DNA from: Nocardia acidivorans NBRC 108247 | GTDB taxonomy: Bacteria; Actinomycetota; Actinomycetes; Mycobacteriales; Mycobacteriaceae | Direction of reading: 5' to 3' | Assembly (NCBI RefSeq): GCF_001625085.1 | Contig: NZ_BDAW01000016.1 | Coordinates: forward strand, 62,001-126,000 | Length of the DNA stretch: 64,000 bases | Shown here: positions 8,764-18,460 of the stretch, one piece after another | Numbering within the stretch: the first letter of the stretch is position 1 | Layout of the letters: each line of letters opens with the position of its first letter | Notes under the pieces: model-generated | Database searches by the model: none | What the model saw: only the letters and a program-made list of their open reading frames with translations | Told to the model about the DNA's origin: nothing | Translations under genes and position numbers: made by a program

Positions 8764-9459
8764 ATGCGCGCATTGTTGATATTGGTCATCGTGCTGGGGA
8801 TCGCACTGGTTGTCGGGGACCGGGTGACGGTCGTGATGGCGCAGAATGAGATCGGGCGCAAGATCGCGACGGACTACGGGCTGCCGAACCGGCCGAGTGT
8901 GACGATCGGGGGGATTCCCTTCCTGACGCAGGCCGCCGAAGGCACCTATCGCGATATCGAGGTGCGGGTCGGGGACTGGACGGAGAAGAATCTGTCCGTT
9001 CACAACCTTGATGTGAAGCTGACCGATGTTTCCGCACCGCTGGGGGACATTCTCAACAACCGCACCTCGAACCTGGTCGCGGCGACGGCCAACGCGACGG
9101 CCGTGGTGCCGTATGACGCGGTGAAGCCTTTCGCCCCCGAGGGAGTCGAATCGATCTCGTACAGCCCGGAGGGATTGCGCGTCACCGGAACGTTCTCGGT
9201 GCAGGGCATCCCGGTGCCCGCGACCGTCACGGTCACCGTCGCACCGACCGCCGACGGCATCGAGGTCACCCCGGTGTCGGTCCAGTCCGCCGCGGGTGGG
9301 CCCGAGATCCCGTTGGCTCTACTGAGTTCGACCCTGGCGTTCACCGTGCCGCTGGAACGACTCCCGCTGGGTGCGCAGTTGACGGCGATCCAACCGGGCG
9401 CCGATGGCCTGCACGTATCGGCGGTTGCCCATAACGTGCGCTTCTCCGACCTGCCGTGA
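8764..9459 (+). CDS. LmeA-family (DUF2993) phospholipid-binding protein
   Basis: 231 residues: an N-terminal membrane anchor or signal segment (residues 1-24), then a DUF2993 beta-rich domain (IGGIPFLTQAAEGTYRDIEV; later GTFSVQGIPVPATVTVTV). Mycobacterial LmeA is a periplasmic phospholipid-binding protein needed for lipomannan maturation; this member may act in the same cell-envelope pathway, which is inference. It is a stand-alone gene. Confidence 0.82.
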   Translation: MRALLILVIVLGIALVVGDRVTVVMAQNEIGRKIATDYGLPNRPSVTIGGIPFLTQAAEGTYRDIEVRVGDWTEKNLSVHNLDVKLTDVSAPLGDILNNRTSNLVAATANATAVVPYDAVKPFAPEGVESISYSPEGLRVTGTFSVQGIPVPATVTVTVAPTADGIEVTPVSVQSAAGGPEIPLALLSSTLAFTVPLERLPLGAQLTAIQPGADGLHVSAVAHNVRFSDLP

Positions 9460-9811
9460 CCTTCGCTCGCGCACGGGGATCAGAGCTGATCGGCCGTCAA
9501 CTGCACGCAGATGCGTGGTGGCCCAGAGTCGGAGAACCTGGACCGGCGATGCCGTGGGAGAGCGCGATCGAGGGCTTCGAGGGTGGTGGCCGCCGTAGCA
9601 GGGGACGTGAACCGTTTGCCCCGCGGCGACAGTGATCCGCTCGCGCTGTCACGGTGGCGTGCGCAGGATTTCCGGCCGGCGACAGTTCCACGGCGATCTC
9701 GTGGAGCGTTTGACGTAGCGACTGTAACCACACGCGCCGACAGATTCGAGGTGACCGACGGCTCGGCCACGCGCGGTGACCGAGCCGGGTCGGAGGGATC
9801 GGTGTTCCGGG
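9460..9811. other. Gene-poor stretch, possible decayed reading frame
   Basis: 352 bp without a confident gene. On the minus strand, pieces in two frames read AHATVTARADHC and KRFTSPATAATTLEALDRAL, loosely recalling one ribosome-hibernation-factor-like domain broken by a frameshift. The similarity is weak and I do not call a gene. Confidence 0.3.
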
Positions 9812-10795
9812 CTACTTCCCGGCGGCGCGACCCAGTTCCTCCGGGTAGCGTTCGCCCGCAATGGCATCGGCGGGAGTCGCGGCTTCGATCCGGGCCAGAT
9901 CCTCGGCGCTGAGCTCGATGTCGGCGGCCGCCACATTCTGCTCCAGGTAGGTGCGCCGCTTGGTACCCGGAATCGGCACCACATCATCGCCCTGGTGCAG
10001 CACCCAGGCGAGCGCCAATTGCCCTGCGGTGACACCCTTTTCCTTTGCCAGCTCGCCGATCGCGGCGACAATCGCCAGATTGCTGTCGAGATTGCCGTCC
10101 GCGAAGCGCGGGAACCGGCGGCGCATGTCATCGGCGGGCATATCCTTCGTGGAAGTGATGGCGCCGGTGAGCAATCCGCGTCCCAGTGGCGAGAACGGCA
10201 CGATGCCGATACCGAGTTCGCGTGCGGTGGACAGGATTTCGTCCTCGATACCGCGCGTCCACAGCGACCACTCGCTTTGCAGCGCGGTGATCGGATGCAC
10301 CGCGTGCGCCCGCCGGATGGTCTCCGCCGACGCCTCGGAAATCCCGAGGTACCTTACCTTCCCGGCCTGCACCAGCTCCGCCAGCGCACCCCAGGTCTCC
10401 TCGACCGGCACGGTCGGATCCACCCGATGCTGGTAGTACAGATCGATGTAATCCACCCCCAGCCGAGCCAGCGACTCATCACAACTCCGCTTCACATACG
10501 CCGCATCCCCCCGCGCCCCCATGCTCCCGCCCTCACCCCACACAATCCCGAACTTGGTGGCCAGCACCACCCGATCCCGCCGATCCGCGATAGCCCGCCC
10601 CACCAACCGCTCATTGGTCTCGGGCCCGTACACATTCGCCGTATCGAGCATGGTCACCCCCAGTTCGAGCGCCCGATGAATAGTCGCAATCGACTCGTCA
10701 TCACTCTCCCGAACCCCATACGCATGGCTCATCCCCATACACCCGAGCCCCTCGGCCCCCACGGTCAGCCCACCGAGCTTCCTGGTCGCGATCAT
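9812..10795 (-). CDS. Aldo/keto reductase
   Basis: 327-residue NADPH-dependent oxidoreductase of the AKR superfamily (YghZ/IolS-like). The catalytic tetrad is visible: Asp and Tyr in MLDTANVYG, Lys in VVLATKFG, His in [10 protein letters not shown]-terminal cofactor motif ([14 protein letters not shown]) follows. GGAGGAG lies 6 nt before ATG 10795, which decides the start over an upstream in-frame codon at 10843. The physiological aldehyde or ketone substrate is unknown. Confidence 0.93.
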   Translation of the reverse strand: MIATRKLGGLTVGAEGLGCMGMSHAYGVRESDDESIATIHRALELGVTMLDTANVYGPETNERLVGRAIADRRDRVVLATKFGIVWGEGGSMGARGDAAYVKRSCDESLARLGVDYIDLYYQHRVDPTVPVEETWGALAELVQAGKVRYLGISEASAETIRRAHAVHPITALQSEWSLWTRGIEDEILSTARELGIGIVPFSPLGRGLLTGAITSTKDMPADDMRRRFPRFADGNLDSNLAIVAAIGELAKEKGVTAGQLALAWVLHQGDDVVPIPGTKRRTYLEQNVAAADIELSAEDLARIEAATPADAIAGERYPEELGRAAGK

Positions 10796-11031
10796 CCCGA
10801 ACTCCTCCAAGTCGACGTCGTTCCCGGGCAGAAACCCGCTCACAAACCGAACCTATGACCTGGAGAGCAATCCAAGTCAAGCGCCGCCTACACCCCGCCG
10901 AGCTTGCGATCCTGTCCGCGGGGTCCGCCGGATTGTGCTGAAGCCCCTGCCCGCCAGCGTGAAGATCAACGGAAACTGGTAGAGCTGGTCCGGCTGCGCC
11001 GCGTGCCTGATGCGCGGAGTTCGGAGCACCG

Positions 11032-11333
11032 GTGTCAATCCCTGCGATGACATCAGCCCACCATCGCGTGCACCACGGCGCGAACAAACCGTATCTGGAT
11101 AAGAACTTCGGCGGCGTATTCATGATCTGGGACCGCTTGTTCGGTACCTACGCCCCCGAACGCGAGTGGTCGAATTCGGTCTCACCCACCAGATCGGCAC
11201 GCACAATTCGCTGGAGGTCTACACGCACGAAATCCGTTCCCTCATAGGCGATGTGCGCTCGGCGACCACGGGGCTGGACCGCGCCGGATACCTCTTCGGG
11301 CCGCCGGTCGGCAGCCCCGCCCCGCTCCGATGA
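11032..11333 (+). pseudogene. Sterol desaturase / fatty acid hydroxylase remnant
   Basis: The C-terminal part of a membrane di-iron hydroxylase: the histidine cluster AHHRVHHG, then YLDKNFGGVFMIWDRLFGTY. After APERE the frame shifts, and the continuation VEFGLTHQIGTHNSLEVY is read in another frame to a stop at 11331-11333. The N-terminal transmembrane region and the first histidine boxes are missing. It is 5'-truncated and frameshifted, so inactive. Confidence 0.8.
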
Positions 11334-11393
11334 GCCGCACCAAGATCGCGCGTCCACCCGGGGACGCGGCGCCCCGAATGACATAGTGGTGCG

Positions 11394-12704
11394 ATGGGCG
11401 ACAAGGCAACCGTTGCGGAAGCGTTCCTACCCCTGCTGCACGCCGCGGTGGGGCGCGAATCGCCGGTGCGATTCGAATTCTGGGACGGCAGTGTCATCGA
11501 ACCGGCGGGCGAGCCCGCCGGCGTCATGCGGGTGCGATCCAAGAACGCACTGCGCTATTTGATCTGGGCCCCGGGCGAACTCGGCCTCGGCCGGGCCCTG
11601 GTCTCGGGTGAGGTCGATCTCGAGGGCGATATCTTCGTCCTGCTGCGCGCCCTGCAATCCACCGCACCCCGCGACGCCCGGCTCGGCCTCGACGGCGCCT
11701 GGCAGGCCCTGGGCGCGGCGCGACGATTGGGCGCGATCGGCCGCCGACCGGAACCACCGGCCGAGGAAGCCAAACCCGTGCGCGCCGGACTGCACACCAA
11801 ACGCCGCGACGCCGCCGCCATCAGCCACCACTACGACGTCGGCAACGACTTCTACCGACTCGTCCTCGGCCCCAGCATGACCTACTCCTGCGCCCGCTTC
11901 GTCGGACCGGACGACGACGGCCACACCCCCGCGGATCCGACCGTCACGCTCGAAGACGCCCAGCGCGCCAAACACGACCTGATCTGCCGCAAACTCGGCC
12001 TGGACACCCGCCCCGGCATGCGCCTGCTCGATGTCGGATGCGGTTGGGGCGCAATGGCAATGCACGCCGCCGCCAGCTACGACGCCCAGGTCGTCGGCGT
12101 CACCATCAGTCGCGCCCAAGCCGACCTGGCCCGCACACGCGTAGCCGAGGCCGGATTGTCCGACCGCATCGAGATCCGCCTCCAGGACTACCGCGACCTC
12201 GGCGGCGAACACTTCGACGCCATCTCCTCGATCGGTATGTTCGAACACGTCGGAACCAAGCGCGCCGCAGCCTATTTCGAGACCCTGCGCACCCTTCTGC
12301 GCCCCGAGGGCCGCCTGCTCAACCACGCCATCTCCTCCCCGGGCGGTTCGGTCATGAGCCCCCGCTCCTTCGTCGGCCGCTATGTCTTCCCAGACGGTGA
12401 ACTCATGGACGTCGGCGAAACCATCCTCGCCATGCAGCGCGCCGGATTCGAGGTCCGCGATGTCGAATCCCTGCGCGAACACTACGCCCTGACCCTCCGA
12501 AACTGGGTCGCCAACCTGGAAAGCGCTTGGCAGCAAGCGGTTTCACTCTCCAGCGAGGGCCGGGCCCGCATCTGGCGGCTCTACATGGCGGCCTCGGCCC
12601 TGGGGTTCGAAGACGGCGGCCTCGGCCTGCACCAGGTCCTCGCGGTCGTCCCCACCCCCTCCGGCGCGACCGGTATGCCCGCCACCCGCCGCGCCTGGGG
12701 CTGA
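11394..12704 (+). CDS. cfa: Cyclopropane-fatty-acyl-phospholipid synthase family protein
   Basis: 436-residue SAM-dependent methyltransferase that adds a methylene (or methyl) group to unsaturated acyl chains of phospholipids. Seen: HYDVGNDFY (146-154), MTYSCA (162-167), SAM motif I LLDVGCGWGAMAMHAA (from 211), then SSIGMFEHVG and YVFPDGEL. The long N-terminal lipid-binding domain (about 140 residues) matches the CFA/UfaA1 type rather than the shorter mycolic acid cyclopropane synthases. The gene ends just before a strong bidirectional terminator. Confidence 0.94.
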   Translation: MGDKATVAEAFLPLLHAAVGRESPVRFEFWDGSVIEPAGEPAGVMRVRSKNALRYLIWAPGELGLGRALVSGEVDLEGDIFVLLRALQSTAPRDARLGLDGAWQALGAARRLGAIGRRPEPPAEEAKPVRAGLHTKRRDAAAISHHYDVGNDFYRLVLGPSMTYSCARFVGPDDDGHTPADPTVTLEDAQRAKHDLICRKLGLDTRPGMRLLDVGCGWGAMAMHAAASYDAQVVGVTISRAQADLARTRVAEAGLSDRIEIRLQDYRDLGGEHFDAISSIGMFEHVGTKRAAAYFETLRTLLRPEGRLLNHAISSPGGSVMSPRSFVGRYVFPDGELMDVGETILAMQRAGFEVRDVESLREHYALTLRNWVANLESAWQQAVSLSSEGRARIWRLYMAASALGFEDGGLGLHQVLAVVPTPSGATGMPATRRAWG

Positions 12705-12733
12705 GCTGCTCACGCTCCCGATAGGCGGCTGAA

Positions 12734-12774
12734 AAGCACTGTGCCCGTACGGAATCCGTACGGGCACAGTGCTT
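12734..12774. terminator. Bidirectional terminator, 19-bp perfect stem
   Basis: The arms at 12734-12752 and 12756-12774 are exact reverse complements of 19 bases with a 3-nt loop (AAT). It lies between the convergent ends of the cyclopropane synthase and the SpeD-SpeE gene. The arms begin and end in A/T (A-run on the left, CTTGTGCT on the right), suiting termination in both directions. Confidence 0.9.
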
Positions 12775-12790
12775 GTGCTACTGGTTCGGG

Positions 12791-14020
12791 CTAGCCGACC
12801 GTCGCGCCCACGCGCAGGGCGTGGGGTTCGATCGCGCCGCGGACGATCGCGCGCTCGTCGATGGTCTGCGCCTTGTAGGGCAGTGTCGACAGGGTGGCGG
12901 TCATCTTGGCGACCGGATCCTCGATGGCCTTCGGGGTGCCGAAGATGAAGGTCCACTCGTGCTCGTCGCTGACGTACGGGACGACCGTCTCGAACAGGTT
13001 GTGGAAGCGGGTCCACGAACGCTTGAGGGTTTCGTTGCGCCACATGGTCTGACAGCCGGCCTGGGCTGCCAGCACGCCGCCCTCGGACAGAATCGCCTTG
13101 CAGCGGTTCAGGAAATCGTCCTCGTACAGGCGATTGTGCTGCGCGTCCTCGACCCGCTCATCCGGCAGGTCGATACAGATCATGTCGTAGCGCACGCCCT
13201 CGGCCTCGGCCTTGGCCAGGAAGTCCCAGCCGTCGGCGTAATGCATCTTGATCGGGCCGGTCTGCGCGACCGCCTCGGCCAGATCCGCCTCGGAGTAGCC
13301 GTAGGGGAGGTGCTTGGCGCACAGCTCCACCTCGAGCTGATCGATGTCCACGTGATCCACCAGCGACGCGCCCGCCGCGGCCGACATCTGCGAGGCCACG
13401 CCCTCACCGGAACCGATGATCAGCACCTTGTCCAGCTTCTCGGCCAGCGCGTACCCCGGGACCAGCATGGCCTCGTGGTAGGTGAGCTGGGAGAACTCGG
13501 TGGACTGCCGATCGTCGTCGGAGAACAGCGACAGACCCTGCTCGGTCTTGGCGATCACCATGTGCTGGAACGGGGTGTTGGTGTCCACCACGACCTCGGA
13601 CATGTTCCACACCCGGGTCAGGCCATCGCCGACCGGTTCGTGGATTCGGCGCGAGGTGTGCCCCCGCTGGATGACCTCCATATTGACGGTCCCCGGCGAA
13701 AGCTCCTGCTGCAGCAGCTCGACCGCCTTGGTGGCGCCGGCGCCGATGCTGCCGCAGGTGAAGACGTCGACGAAGATATCGCCGGACTCCGGGTAGGTGT
13801 GGATGGAGGCGTGCGACTCGGCCAGCAGCGCCAGGACGGTGACACCCTGCGGCTCGAACTGCTTGCGCACGACATCACAGATGGTCACCCCCGCGGCGAC
13901 CAACGATTTTCGAAGTGCGGCTTCGAGTCGTTCGAGGTCGTTGCAGAGGGCCGCATCGACACCACCGAACTCGGCCAGCACGTGCCAGCCGGTGAATTCT
14001 GCCGTCATGGCTAAACTCAC
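12791..14020 (-). CDS. Fused S-adenosylmethionine decarboxylase - spermidine synthase
   Basis: 409-residue two-domain protein. Residues 1 to about 130 are a prokaryotic AdoMet decarboxylase (SpeD): ESHASIHTYPE holds the self-cleavage site E68/S69 (Ser becomes the pyruvoyl group) and H74, and VDVFTCG holds C89. The same residues of T. maritima SpeD are S63, H68 and C83. The rest is an aminopropyltransferase (SpeE): QLTYHEAMLV, SAM-binding LIIGSGEGVASQM, and YDMICIDLPDE in place of the usual Asp-rich loop. One polypeptide could make and use decarboxylated AdoMet. The GTG at 14020 overlaps the decarboxylase stop by 4 bp; ATG 14008 is an alternative. Confidence 0.9.
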   Translation of the reverse strand: MSLAMTAEFTGWHVLAEFGGVDAALCNDLERLEAALRKSLVAAGVTICDVVRKQFEPQGVTVLALLAESHASIHTYPESGDIFVDVFTCGSIGAGATKAVELLQQELSPGTVNMEVIQRGHTSRRIHEPVGDGLTRVWNMSEVVVDTNTPFQHMVIAKTEQGLSLFSDDDRQSTEFSQLTYHEAMLVPGYALAEKLDKVLIIGSGEGVASQMSAAAGASLVDHVDIDQLEVELCAKHLPYGYSEADLAEAVAQTGPIKMHYADGWDFLAKAEAEGVRYDMICIDLPDERVEDAQHNRLYEDDFLNRCKAILSEGGVLAAQAGCQTMWRNETLKRSWTRFHNLFETVVPYVSDEHEWTFIFGTPKAIEDPVAKMTATLSTLPYKAQTIDERAIVRGAIEPHALRVGATVG

Positions 14021-15132
14021 TCTCGCTCAGCGCCAGTGACTTGAACAGTCAAAGGCGGAAAACCGTTGAAGGACACCGACGAATAGCTCGCCGTATAGGC
14101 ACCGGTCTCGAGGATTCGAACTGAATCACCGGCTCGCAACGTGGTCGGGAGAAGAACCCGCGTGCGCTGATACAGTACATCGTCGCCATCGCAGGTCGGA
14201 CCAGCGACGACCGCCTCATCCACCGGGTCGCCGTCGCGATCGGTCTGGAAACGGTAGGCGATGTACTCGTTCTCGGTTTCGGCCATACCGTTGTAGCGGC
14301 CGATATCGAGGTATATCCAGCGCCGCCCGTCCGGCGCCTGGCGAACATTCACCACCTCCGCGTGGATCACTCCGGTGTTACCCACCAGGGCGCGGCCGGG
14401 TTCCACGATCAGATCGGTGTGTTCCGGGAGATGGCGGGCGGCGGCCGCGGTGATCACCGCGCCCAGCTCGGCCACGCCGGGAGCCGCATCGGCGTACGAA
14501 ATCGGCAGTCCCCCACCGATATTCACTGCCGCTACGGGAATGTCCTTGGCCGCCAACGCTTCCGCGATAGCACCGGCCTGTTCGATGCCGATCTGCCAGG
14601 CGATCGGATCCAGCTGCTGCGAACCGACATGGAAGTACGGCCCGCCGACCCGCAGCCCCAGATCGTGCGCGCGCACCAGCAACTGCGCGGCTTCCCCCGG
14701 GGCGCAACCGAACTTGGTGCCGAACGGGGTCTGCGACTGCGGCGCCGAGGCGAGGAATCGGCACTCGACCTCCGAGCCGGGCGCGTGCTCGGCGATCCGT
14801 TCGAGATCGTCCTCGGTATCGAAGGCGAAGCGGCGCACACCCGCGGCGAACGCAGCGGCGATATGGGCAGCCTTCTTGATCGGATTGCCGTAGCACAGGA
14901 CGGCCGGATCAACCCCCTGTGCGAGGCAGAGTTCGATCTCGCCGACACTGGCGACGTCGAACTCGGCGCCTTCGGAATCGAGTAGCCGGATGATCTCCGG
15001 TAGGGGACTCGCCTTGACGGCGAAGCGAATTCGTGCGGTGGGTAGCGCGGACTGCAGGGCGCGGTAGTTGTCACGCACCAGGTTCAGGTCGACGACGAGA
15101 CAGGGCGACTCGCGAGAGTTTGAAACGGTCAA
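14017..15132 (-). CDS. Type III PLP-dependent ornithine/lysine decarboxylase
   Basis: About 371 residues of the alanine-racemase-fold decarboxylase family. Seen: the PLP lysine in RIRFAVKASP, glycine loop VNIGGGLPISY, EPGRALVGNTG, the substrate-site Cys-Asp in GPTCDGDDVL, and ILETGAYT. It should make putrescine (or cadaverine) that the adjacent fused SpeD-SpeE turns into spermidine or a related triamine. The start is uncertain: TTG 15132 gives a normal-length N-terminus, while GTG 15150 and TTG 15231 are also in frame. The stop overlaps the next gene, so the two form a polyamine operon. Confidence 0.88.
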   Translation of the reverse strand: MTVSNSRESPCLVVDLNLVRDNYRALQSALPTARIRFAVKASPLPEIIRLLDSEGAEFDVASVGEIELCLAQGVDPAVLCYGNPIKKAAHIAAAFAAGVRRFAFDTEDDLERIAEHAPGSEVECRFLASAPQSQTPFGTKFGCAPGEAAQLLVRAHDLGLRVGGPYFHVGSQQLDPIAWQIGIEQAGAIAEALAAKDIPVAAVNIGGGLPISYADAAPGVAELGAVITAAAARHLPEHTDLIVEPGRALVGNTGVIHAEVVNVRQAPDGRRWIYLDIGRYNGMAETENEYIAYRFQTDRDGDPVDEAVVAGPTCDGDDVLYQRTRVLLPTTLRAGDSVRILETGAYTASYSSVSFNGFPPLTVQVTGAERE

Positions 15133-15301
15133 TCTAAGGGAACTCCCCACTGTTCGGGCCGTGGAAGTGGCCTCGGGCAACAGCCAGCGAGAATAGCAGC
15201 GGTAGGCGTCGGAAAACGAACTGGCGATCAACGACTACGTCACCTTAACGCCGCGGGAGCGTCCTAAGACGGCCCCGCGACCTTACGAGAGTGTGACCGT
15301 C

Positions 15302-17812
15302 TCAGCCCGCGGCGATGGTCATCTCATCGAAGACGACCTCACCCGCGGCATCGGATTCGGCCAGGTCAACGACCGCATTGATACTCCAGCCGTGGTCCCC
15401 GGCCGGATCGTCCAGCACCTGGCGCACATGCCAGAACTCGCCCCGCGGCTCCACCTGGAACAGCTTCGGGCCGCGCGCGTTGGGCCCGGTGCGGATTTCG
15501 TCGTACTCGGCGAAATAGGGCACGAGTTCGCCCTCCCAGTCCAGTTCGTCCTCGTACTCGTCGAGCGCCTGCCAGCGCTGTAGCGCCGCCAGCTCGACCC
15601 GGCGAAACAGGGCATTGCGGACCAAAACCCGGAACGAGCGTTCGTTGGCGGAGATCGGACGTACGGATTCCGCACCGAAGGCCACCTGTTCGGTATCGGT
15701 CTCCGCGCCCGGATTGGTGAGCTGCTCCCATTCGTCCAGCAGGCTCGAATCGACCTGACGGATCAGCTCGCCCAGCCATTCGGTGATGTCGTCCAGCTCC
15801 TCGGTGCGCGCCTGCTCGGGCACCGTGCGGCGCAGCGCGCGATAGGCGTCGGCGAGGTACCGCAGCACCACGCCCTCCGACCGCGCCAGCTCGTACTGCG
15901 AGATCAGTTCGGCGAAGGTCATGGAGCGCTCGACCATTTCCCGCACCACCGATTTGGGCGCGGGCTCGAACTCGGACACCCACGGATGCCCGGCCTTGTA
16001 CGTCTCGAATGCCGGGAGAATCAGTTCTTCGGCAAGGGGTTTGGGCCAGGTGATCTCCTCGAGGAGTTCCATGCGCTCCTCGTACTCGATCCCGTCGGCC
16101 TTCATCTCCGCGACCGCCACCCCGCGCGCCTTGTGCTGCTGGGCCATGAGCAGCTGGCGCGGATTCTCCAGCGTGGACTCGATGAGCGAGATGACATCGA
16201 GGGTGTAGGTCGGCGACTCCTTGTCCAGCAGTTCGAACGCGGCCAGCGCGAACGGCGACAGCGGCTGATCCAGGGCGAAATCGCGCTGGAGATCCACCAT
16301 GAGCCGGGCATGGCGGCCGTACTGATCCGGCTCGTCGAGCTGCTGCACCACCCCCGCGTCCCGCAGCGCGCGATACAGCTTGATCGCCTTGAGGATATGC
16401 CGACGCTGCGCCGGCCGCGGTTCGTGATTGTCCTCCAGCAGATGCCGCATGGCCTCGAAGCAATTGCCCTTGCGCGCAATGACATTCAGCAACATCGAGT
16501 TGGTGACATTGAAGCGCGACACCATGGGTTCGGGGGCGGCCGCGACCAGGCGATCGAAGGTCTCCTCGGACCAGGAGACGAAACCCTCCGGGGGCTTACG
16601 CTTCTGCACCTTCTTGAGCTTCTTGGGATCATCACCGGCGCGCGCGATCAGCCGGGCATTCTCCACCTCGTGCTCGGGCGCCTGCACCACGACCGTGCCC
16701 AGGGTATCGAATCCGGCGCGCCCCGCCCGACCCGAAATCTGGTGGAACTCACGGGCATTGAGCCTGCGCGTGCGTACCCCGTCGTATTTGGTGAGTCCGG
16801 TCAGCAGCACCGTGCGAATCGGCACATTGATGCCGACACCGAGAGTGTCCGTGCCGCAGACGACTTTGAGCAGTCCGTCCTGAGCCAGCTTCTCCACCAG
16901 TCGCCGATACTTGGGCAGCATGCCCGCGTGATGCACGCCGATCCCGTGCCGGATGAACCGCGAGAGCGTCTTGCCGAACCCGGTCGCGAACCGGAATTCG
17001 CCCAGCGCGTCGGCGATCGCGTCCTTCTCGGCCTTGGAGGCGAAGTTCACGCTCATCAGCGCCTGCGCCCGCTCGATGGCCGCGGCCTGGGTGAAGTGCA
17101 CGACGTACACCGGCGCGAGACTGGTGGTGACCAGGTCCTCGAGGGTTTCGGTGATCGGCGTGCGCACGTACGAGAAGCTCAGCGGCACAGGACGTTCCGC
17201 GCCCGAGACGATGGCCGTGTCATTCCCGCTGCGTCGCTCGAGATCCTCGGCGAAGAAGTCGACCTCACCGAGCGTGGCCGACATGAGCAGGAACTGCACC
17301 CCGGGCAATTCGATCAGCGGCACCTGCCACGCCCACCCGCGATCGGGATCGGCGTAGTAGTGGAACTCGTCCATGATGACCTGGCCCACATCGGCGGCCG
17401 TCCCCTCGCGCAGCGCCAGATTCGCCAGAATCTCCGCGGTCGCGCAGATGATCGGCGCATCCGGATTCACCGCCGCGTCACCGGTCACCATGCCGACCCG
17501 ATCCGCCCCGAACACCTCGCACAGCGCGAAGAACTTCTCACTGACCAGGGCCTTGATCGGCGCGGTGTAATAGCTGCGCTGTCCGCGATTCAACGCCGCG
17601 TAGTGCGCGCCGATGGCGACCAGCGACTTACCCGATCCGGTGGGCGTGGCCAGAATGACATTCGACCCGGTGAACAGCTCGAGCAGCGCCTCTTCCTGCG
17701 CCGAATACAGCGTCAGCCCCTCCGCGGTCGTCCAGTCCGTGAAGGTTTCGTACAGCCAGTCCGGGTCCACATCGGGCACGGCTTGGTCGGGGACGAGTTC
17801 GGATAGCTGCAC
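15302..17812 (-). CDS. Ski2-like DEAD/DEAH-box helicase with DUF3516 domain
   Basis: About 836 residues. A superfamily-2 core has Walker A ATPTGSGKSLVA, a DEAH-like MDEFHYYAD, motif III LMSATL, and motif VI HQISGRAGRAGF; a long C-terminal DUF3516 half follows. Such proteins are found in many actinobacteria and are presumed RNA helicases. GTG 17812 was chosen as the first start near the conserved PDVDPDWLYETFTDWT; GTG 17848 and further upstream codons are possible. Divergent from the following gene. Confidence 0.88.
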   Translation of the reverse strand: MQLSELVPDQAVPDVDPDWLYETFTDWTTAEGLTLYSAQEEALLELFTGSNVILATPTGSGKSLVAIGAHYAALNRGQRSYYTAPIKALVSEKFFALCEVFGADRVGMVTGDAAVNPDAPIICATAEILANLALREGTAADVGQVIMDEFHYYADPDRGWAWQVPLIELPGVQFLLMSATLGEVDFFAEDLERRSGNDTAIVSGAERPVPLSFSYVRTPITETLEDLVTTSLAPVYVVHFTQAAAIERAQALMSVNFASKAEKDAIADALGEFRFATGFGKTLSRFIRHGIGVHHAGMLPKYRRLVEKLAQDGLLKVVCGTDTLGVGINVPIRTVLLTGLTKYDGVRTRRLNAREFHQISGRAGRAGFDTLGTVVVQAPEHEVENARLIARAGDDPKKLKKVQKRKPPEGFVSWSEETFDRLVAAAPEPMVSRFNVTNSMLLNVIARKGNCFEAMRHLLEDNHEPRPAQRRHILKAIKLYRALRDAGVVQQLDEPDQYGRHARLMVDLQRDFALDQPLSPFALAAFELLDKESPTYTLDVISLIESTLENPRQLLMAQQHKARGVAVAEMKADGIEYEERMELLEEITWPKPLAEELILPAFETYKAGHPWVSEFEPAPKSVVREMVERSMTFAELISQYELARSEGVVLRYLADAYRALRRTVPEQARTEELDDITEWLGELIRQVDSSLLDEWEQLTNPGAETDTEQVAFGAESVRPISANERSFRVLVRNALFRRVELAALQRWQALDEYEDELDWEGELVPYFAEYDEIRTGPNARGPKLFQVEPRGEFWHVRQVLDDPAGDHGWSINAVVDLAESDAAGEVVFDEMTIAAG

Positions 17813-17919
17813 CTCGACTACGTTACTGGGCGATCTGCCCGGCTCGGCCACGGCGGCCGTCGCGCCGTCCCGCGACCGCGCCGCACAGATCTCGCCGATC
17901 CGATGCGGGTGCACGCGAC

Positions 17920-18444
17920 ATGGCCACGGCAGCGGTACCGCGTCACGGGCTGGGCACCCAGTTCGCGGTGCTCGGGTATGTGCCGTCACCGATGTTCGAC
18001 AGGGCGGTGCACGACGGATCTCGCCTGTCCTACAACGTGTATCACACGACCTTCGTCTTCGGGATCCTCTGCGCGCTGGTGCGGATGGGCAGAGATCCCG
18101 ATGAGCGAATGGCCGCCGGACTGAGCAGATCCGGCGGCGAACTGCCCCGGGAGTGGGACGGTCGCCGCGCCGGAATCGCGGAGGTGGCCGAACAGATCGG
18201 GCGCACCTTCCATGCGTGGCGAGAACTCGCCGGCGGTGCGCCGAACGCGGCCGAAGAGAGAAAACCGCTGCGGCAAGTCCTCGACGTCGACCTGCTGCGC
18301 GCGCACGAGCTGATGTCGCTGTTCGCCATGGCCCGGGTGGCGGGCGTCAGCTCGATACACGACTCGGGCTGGAGACTACCGCGCCGCCGAGCGCTGCTGT
18401 CCGGGCGTGAACTGCCCGCGGATCCGCTCATCGCCACCGCGTGA
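17920..18444 (+). CDS. Hypothetical protein
   Basis: 174 residues with strong GC bias at third codon positions, so likely a real gene, but I do not recognise the family. It reads TTFVFGILCALVRMGRDPDE, then an amphipathic stretch, with no signal peptide and at most one weakly hydrophobic segment. Divergent from the DUF3516 helicase and convergent with the PAC2 gene, 16 bp apart. Confidence 0.55.
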   Translation: MATAAVPRHGLGTQFAVLGYVPSPMFDRAVHDGSRLSYNVYHTTFVFGILCALVRMGRDPDERMAAGLSRSGGELPREWDGRRAGIAEVAEQIGRTFHAWRELAGGAPNAAEERKPLRQVLDVDLLRAHELMSLFAMARVAGVSSIHDSGWRLPRRRALLSGRELPADPLIATA

Positions 18445-18460
18445 GGCGGCCGCCGTGCGG

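Noticed and set aside
15986..17806. A 606-codon open frame on the plus strand opposite the DUF3516 helicase
   Set aside because: Antisense shadow of a clear helicase; composition and lack of motifs argue against coding.
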